From Loxodes magnus (lineage: Eukaryota > Ciliophora > Karyorelictea > Loxodida > Loxodidae), in contig CAMPDV010001233.1 in NCBI GenBank assembly GCA_946699065.1, forward strand, positions 1-64,000: a stretch of 64,000 nt of DNA. The letters run 5' to 3'. A program made the position numbers and the translations under genes. How positions within the stretch are numbered: the stretch's first letter is position 1; each line of letters opens with the position of its first letter. The notes beneath the pieces are model-generated. The model made no database searches, was not told where the DNA came from, and saw only the letters and a program-made list of their open reading frames with translations. Shown in pieces: positions 61,019-64,000 of this stretch.

Positions 61019-63400
61019 TTAAATTTCAGTTTAACGGAAGTATGCTTTGAGAAGTAATAAGTATTTGAAAAGTGAAGAAGTAAAGTAAGAAAAGAAGATA
61101 TTGTTTCAGTTTAAAGGAATTATTCTTTGAGAAGTAATAAGTATTTAGAAAAGTGAAGAAGTAAAGTTAAAAAGAAGATAGAATTTCAGTTTTAAGGAGT
61201 ATGCTTTGAGAAGTAATAAGTATTTAGAAAAGTAAATAAATAAAGTAAGAAAAGAAGATAGAGTTTCAGTTTAACGGAAGTATGCTTTGAGAAGTAATAA
61301 GTATTTAGAAAAGTGAAGAAGTAAAGTAAGAAAAGAAGATTAAATTTCAGTTTAACGGAAGTATGCTTTGAGAAGTAATAAGTATTTAGAAAAGTGAATA
61401 AATAAAGTAAGAAAAGAAGATAGAGTTTCAGTTTAACGGAAGTATGCTTTGAGAAGTAATAAGTATTTAGAAAAGTGAAGAAGTAAAGTAAGAAAAGAAG
61501 ATATTGTTTCATTTTTAAGTAGTATGATTTGAGAAGAAATAAGTATTTATAAAAGTGAAGAAGTAAAATAAAAAAATAAGATTAAATTTCAGTTTAACGG
61601 AAGTATTCTTAGAGAAGTAATAAGTATTTAGAAAAGTGAATAAATAAAGTAAGAAAAGAAGATTAAATTTCAGTTTTAAGGAAGTATGCTTTGAGAAGTA
61701 ATAAGTATTTGAAAAGTGAAGAATTAAAGTAAGAAAAGAAGATATTGTTTCATTTTTAAGTAGTATGATTTGAGAAGAAATAAGTATTTAGAAAAGTGAA
61801 GAAGTAAATTAAAAAAAGAAGATTAAATTTCAGTTTAACGGAAGCATGCTTTGAGAAGTAATAAGTATTTGAAAAGTGAAGAAGTAAAGTAAGAAAAGAA
61901 GATAGAGTTTCAGTTTTAAGGAAGTATGCTTTGAGAAGTAATAAGTATTTGAAAAGTGAATAAATATAGTAAGAAAAGAAGATATTGTTTCATTTTTAAG
62001 TAGTATGCTTTGAGAAGTAATAAGTATTTAGAAAAGTGAAGAAGTAAAGTAAGAAAAGAAGATTAAATTTCAGTTTAACGGAATTATTCTTTGAGAAGTA
62101 ATAAGTATTTAGAAAAGTGAAGAAGTAAAGTAAGAAAAGAAGATATTGTTTCATTTTTAAGTAGTATGATTTGAGAAGAAATAAGTATTTAGAAAAGTGA
62201 AGAAGTAAAGTAAGAAAAAAGATTAAATTTCAGTTTAACGGAAGTATGTTTTGAGAAGTAATAAGTATTTGAAAAGTGAAGAAGTAAATTAAGAAAAGAA
62301 GATAGAGTTTCAGTTTAAAGGAAGTATTCTTAGAGAAGTAATAAGTATTTAGAAAAGTGAATAAATAAAGTAAGAAAAGAAGATAGAGTTTCAGTTTAAA
62401 GAAATTATTCTTTGAGAAGTAATAAGTATTTAGAAAAGTGAAGAAGTAAAGTAAGAAAAGAAGATAGAGTTTCAGTTTAACGGAATTATTCTTTGAGAAG
62501 AAATAAGTATTTAGAAAAGTGAAGAAGTAAAGTAAGAAAAGAAGATTAAATTTCAGTTTAACGGAAGTATGCTTTGAGAAGTAATAAGTATTTAGAAAAG
62601 TGTTAAATAAAGTAAGAAAAGAAGATAGAGTTTCAGTTTTAAAGGAAGTATTCTTAGAGAAGTAATAAGTATTTGAAAAGTGAAGAAGTAAAGTAAGAAA
62701 AGAAGATTAAATTTCAGTTTAACGGAAGTATTCTTAGAGAAGTAATAAGTATTTAGAAAAGTGAATAAATAAAGTAAGAAAAGAAGATAGAGTTTCAGTT
62801 TTAAAGGAAGTATTCTTTGAGAAGTAATAAGTATTTTTAAAAGTGAATAAGAAAGTAAGAAAAGAAGATTAAATTTCAGTTTAAAGGAAGTATTCTTTGA
62901 GAAGTAATAAGTATTTAGAAAAGTGAAGAAGTAAAGTTAAAAAGAAGATAGAATTTCAGTTTTAAGGAGTATGCTTTGAGAAGTAATAAGTATTTAGAAA
63001 AGTTAATAAATAAAGTAAGAAAAGAAGATTAAATTTCAGTTTAACGGAAGTATTCTTAGAGAAGTAATAAGTATTTGAAAAGTGAATAAGCAAAGTAAGA
63101 AAAGAAGATAGAGTTTCAGTTTAAAGGAAGTATTCTTAGAGAAGTAATAAGTATTTAGAAAAGTGAAGAAGAAAGTAAGAAAAGAAGATAGAGTTTCAGT
63201 TTAAAGGAATTATTCTTTGAGAAGTAATAAGTATTTGAAAAGTGAAGAAGTAAAGCTAAAAAGAAGATAGAATTTCAGTTTTAAGGAGTATGCTTTGAGA
63301 AGTAATAAGTATTTAGAAAAGTGAATTAGAAAGTAAGAAAAGAAGATAGAGTTTCAGTTTAAAGGAATTATTCTTTGAGAAGTAATAAGTATTTTAAAAG
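61019..63400 (+). repeat. Monomers of mixed type
   Basis: Ordinary monomers, with TAACGG, ATTGTTTCATT and TTTTAAAGG heads prominent. The series at 61490-61990 resembles 57.7-58.2 kb (AAAATAAAAAAATAAG tail at 61564, GAATTAAAG tail at 61718). The TAACGGAAGCATGC head at 61840 is shared with 46351, 51404 and 58944. No genes or foreign DNA. Confidence 0.75.
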
Positions 63401-64000
63401 TGAATAAGAAAGTAAGAAAAGAAGATAGAGTTTCAGTTTAAAGGAAGTATTCTTAGAGAAGTAATAAGTATTTAGAAAAGCTAATAAATAAAGTAAGAAA
63501 AGAAGATTAAATTTCAGTTTAACGGAAGTATGCTTTGAGAAGTAATAAGTATTTGAAAAGTGAAGAAGTAAAGTAAGAAAAGAAGATATTGTTTCATTTT
63601 TAAGTAGTATGATTTGAGAAGAAATAAGTATTTAGAAAAGTGAAGAAGTAAATTAAGAAAAGAAGATTAAATTTCAGTTTAACGGAAGTATGCTTTGAGA
63701 AGTAATAAGTATTTGAAAAGTGAAGAAGTAAATTAAGAAAAGAAGATAGAGTTTCAGTTTTAAGGAAGTATGCTTTGAGAAGTAATAAGTATTTAGAAAA
63801 GTGAAGAAGTAAAGTAAGAAAAGAAGATAGAGTTTCAGTTTAAAGGAATTATTCTTTGAGAAGTAATAAGTATTTTTAAAAGTGAATAAGAAAGTAAGAA
63901 AAGAAGATAGAGTTTCAGTTTTAGTTGTATGCTTTGAGAAGTAATAAGTATTTAGAAAAGTGAATAAGAAAGTAAGAAAAGAAGATAGAGTTTCAGTTTA

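Larger units (their letters stand above)
1..64000 (+). repeat. Satellite array, about 80-bp monomer, about 800 head-to-tail copies, fills the window
   Basis: Every line of the window is a variant of one monomer of about 80 bp, repeated head to tail with no inversion and no inserted unique sequence that I could see. The conserved landmarks TTTCAG, GAGAAGTAATAAGTATTT, AAAAGTGAA and AAGAAAAGAAGAT recur every 79-81 bp from the first base to the last, so neither array edge is in the window. Hand counting of monomer 1-80 gives 38 A, 23 T, 17 G, 2 C. The + strand is purine-rich and almost free of C. CpG occurs mainly in the TTTAACGG head variant. Large pure tandem arrays of this kind are typical of eukaryotic heterochromatin; the species and chromosomal location are not identifiable from sequence alone. 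There is no gene-bearing stretch anywhere, so all gaps between the sub-features below are ordinary monomers. Confidence 0.98.

Noticed and set aside
38800..61512. Minus-strand frames at 38800, 42098, 56376, 59861 and 61192
   Set aside because: Each is a chain of monomers whose lengths happen to preserve the frame; no independent coding evidence.
1..64000. CRISPR array
   Set aside because: There are no unique spacers: the whole 80-bp unit repeats, including the variable head, and variants recur many times.
1..64000. Polyadenylation signals (AATAAA in the GAATAAATAAAG tail) and TATA-like motifs
   Set aside because: They are part of a common monomer tail and recur hundreds of times without any gene; they follow from AT-rich composition.
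1..64000. CENP-B-box-like element around TTTAACGG
   Set aside because: The CGG core lacks the upstream TTCG and the required spacing, so there is no support for a CENP-B box.
1..64000. Telomeric repeat or simple microsatellite
   Set aside because: The period is about 80 bp with complex sequence; no run of 5-8-bp telomere-type units is present.

Overview
The whole 64-kb window is one uninterrupted tandem array of an AT-rich satellite. The monomer is about 80 bp (mostly 80 or 81 bp, some 78-79), so there are roughly 800 copies, all in the same orientation. The array runs off both ends of the window. I found no unique sequence, transposon, RNA gene or credible protein gene in it. Monomer 1-80, counted by hand, has 38 A, 23 T, 17 G and 2 C: about 24% GC with an extreme G-over-C bias on the + strand. 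That bias holds along the array because all copies point the same way.

A head-to-tail array of this size with megasatellite-like organisation points to a eukaryotic chromosome, probably heterochromatin (centromeric, pericentromeric, subtelomeric or a sex/B chromosome). I do not recognise the monomer and cannot name the species.

Each monomer has a variable head (about positions 1-32), a conserved core around GAAGTAATAAGTATTTAGAA, a variable tail (about 53-70) and a conserved purine-rich end AAGAAAAGAAGAT. At least nine head and eight tail variants are reused in different combinations. They act as markers that reveal nested higher-order repeats: 160-bp dimers, 239-241-bp trimers, 324-bp tetramers, a 400-bp pentamer, 561-bp heptamers, 718-725-bp nonamers and 1,122-1,124-bp 14-mers. 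Above these are segmental duplications offset by 1.85, 1.93, 2.08, 2.25, 3.69, 4.09, 4.65, 5.05-5.30, 7.54, 7.93, 14.2, 16.4 and 51.9 kb.

Layout: 0-5.7 kb is rich in the ATTGTTTCATTTTT head, with dimer, trimer and nonamer structure. 6-14.5 kb holds a 2,249-bp duplication, a 400-bp pentamer and a run of 81-bp tetramers. 14.8-17.6 kb is a 1,928-bp duplication. 19.5-29.8 kb is a 5,060-bp duplication plus a cluster of the TTTTGAGTAG head. 31.5-38.7 kb is a 5,220-bp duplication with 241-bp trimers between the copies. 40-43 kb is a 2,248-bp duplication whose recombinant form reappears at 56.4-57.3 kb. 43.4-53.1 kb holds 4,651- and 5,053-bp duplications, 52.8-54.5 kb a heptamer/14-mer array, and 54.9-61 kb a 5,297-bp duplication. 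The last 600 bp match both 59.5-59.9 kb and 11.5-11.9 kb.

No genes work together here. Long minus-strand reading frames (up to 264 codons) are products of the repeat. The content of interest is the record of unequal exchange and conversion, and the strand-biased, purine-rich monomer.
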